Below, piece by piece: positions 5,258 through 5,258 of a DNA stretch of 5,258 nt (position 1 is its first letter; each line of letters begins with the position of its first letter). This stretch comes from Bacillota bacterium. Its GTDB lineage: Bacteria; Bacillota; Bacilli; Bacillales; Cytobacillaceae. The notes beneath the pieces were generated by a model. It did no database searches and had not been told where the DNA came from. It saw nothing but the letters and a program-made list of their open reading frames with translations. The translations under genes and the position numbers were made by a program. The DNA lies in contig JAUZPT010000227.1 of assembly GCA_030705745.1 (NCBI GenBank), positions 1-5,258 of the forward strand, given 5' to 3'.

Positions 5258-5258
5258 A

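Noticed and set aside
1..5258. CRISPR array, tRNA or rRNA gene, complete insertion sequence, phage genes
   Set aside because: No regularly spaced repeats, tRNA-like cloverleaf, rRNA sequence, transposase frame or phage-like product was found on either strand.

Overview
The window looks like chromosome of a low-GC Gram-positive bacterium of the Bacillus type. The evidence is purine-rich Shine-Dalgarno sequences (AGGAGG, AGGGGG) ahead of each gene, a SAM-I (S-box) riboswitch with an intrinsic terminator, a lipoprotein-anchored solute-binding protein, and AT-rich intergenic DNA. The species cannot be named from sequence alone.

Layout. Positions 1-764 hold the first 254 codons of a minus-strand MATE-family efflux transporter whose 3' end lies beyond the left edge. 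Positions 765-1392 are a divergent intergenic region. It holds a likely MATE promoter with an inverted repeat at its predicted start site, a doubtful 34-codon minus-strand ORF, a short GGTG/CACC element, a plus-strand promoter with a perfect TTGACA box, and a complete SAM-I riboswitch with its terminator and competing antiterminator. Positions 1393-5203 form a three-gene plus-strand operon: a lipoprotein substrate-binding protein, a double-domain ATPase and a single permease, all of the ribose-type (CUT2-like) ABC importer family. A 195-base gap with two hairpins separates the first two genes; the ATPase and permease genes are 1 base apart. A strong hairpin at 5215-5240 closes the operon.

How it works together. 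The riboswitch should let transcription into the operon only when S-adenosylmethionine is scarce. A sugar-type importer under methionine/SAM control is best explained as an uptake system for a sulfur-containing pentose, with 5-methylthioribose the leading candidate because it feeds the methionine salvage pathway. Comparative genomics of methionine regulons in Gram-positive bacteria has previously predicted S-box-linked methylthioribose ABC transporters, so this is not a wholly new idea. No salvage enzyme is present in the window, so the substrate remains an inference. The MATE gene has its own promoter and shows no visible link to the operon beyond adjacency.
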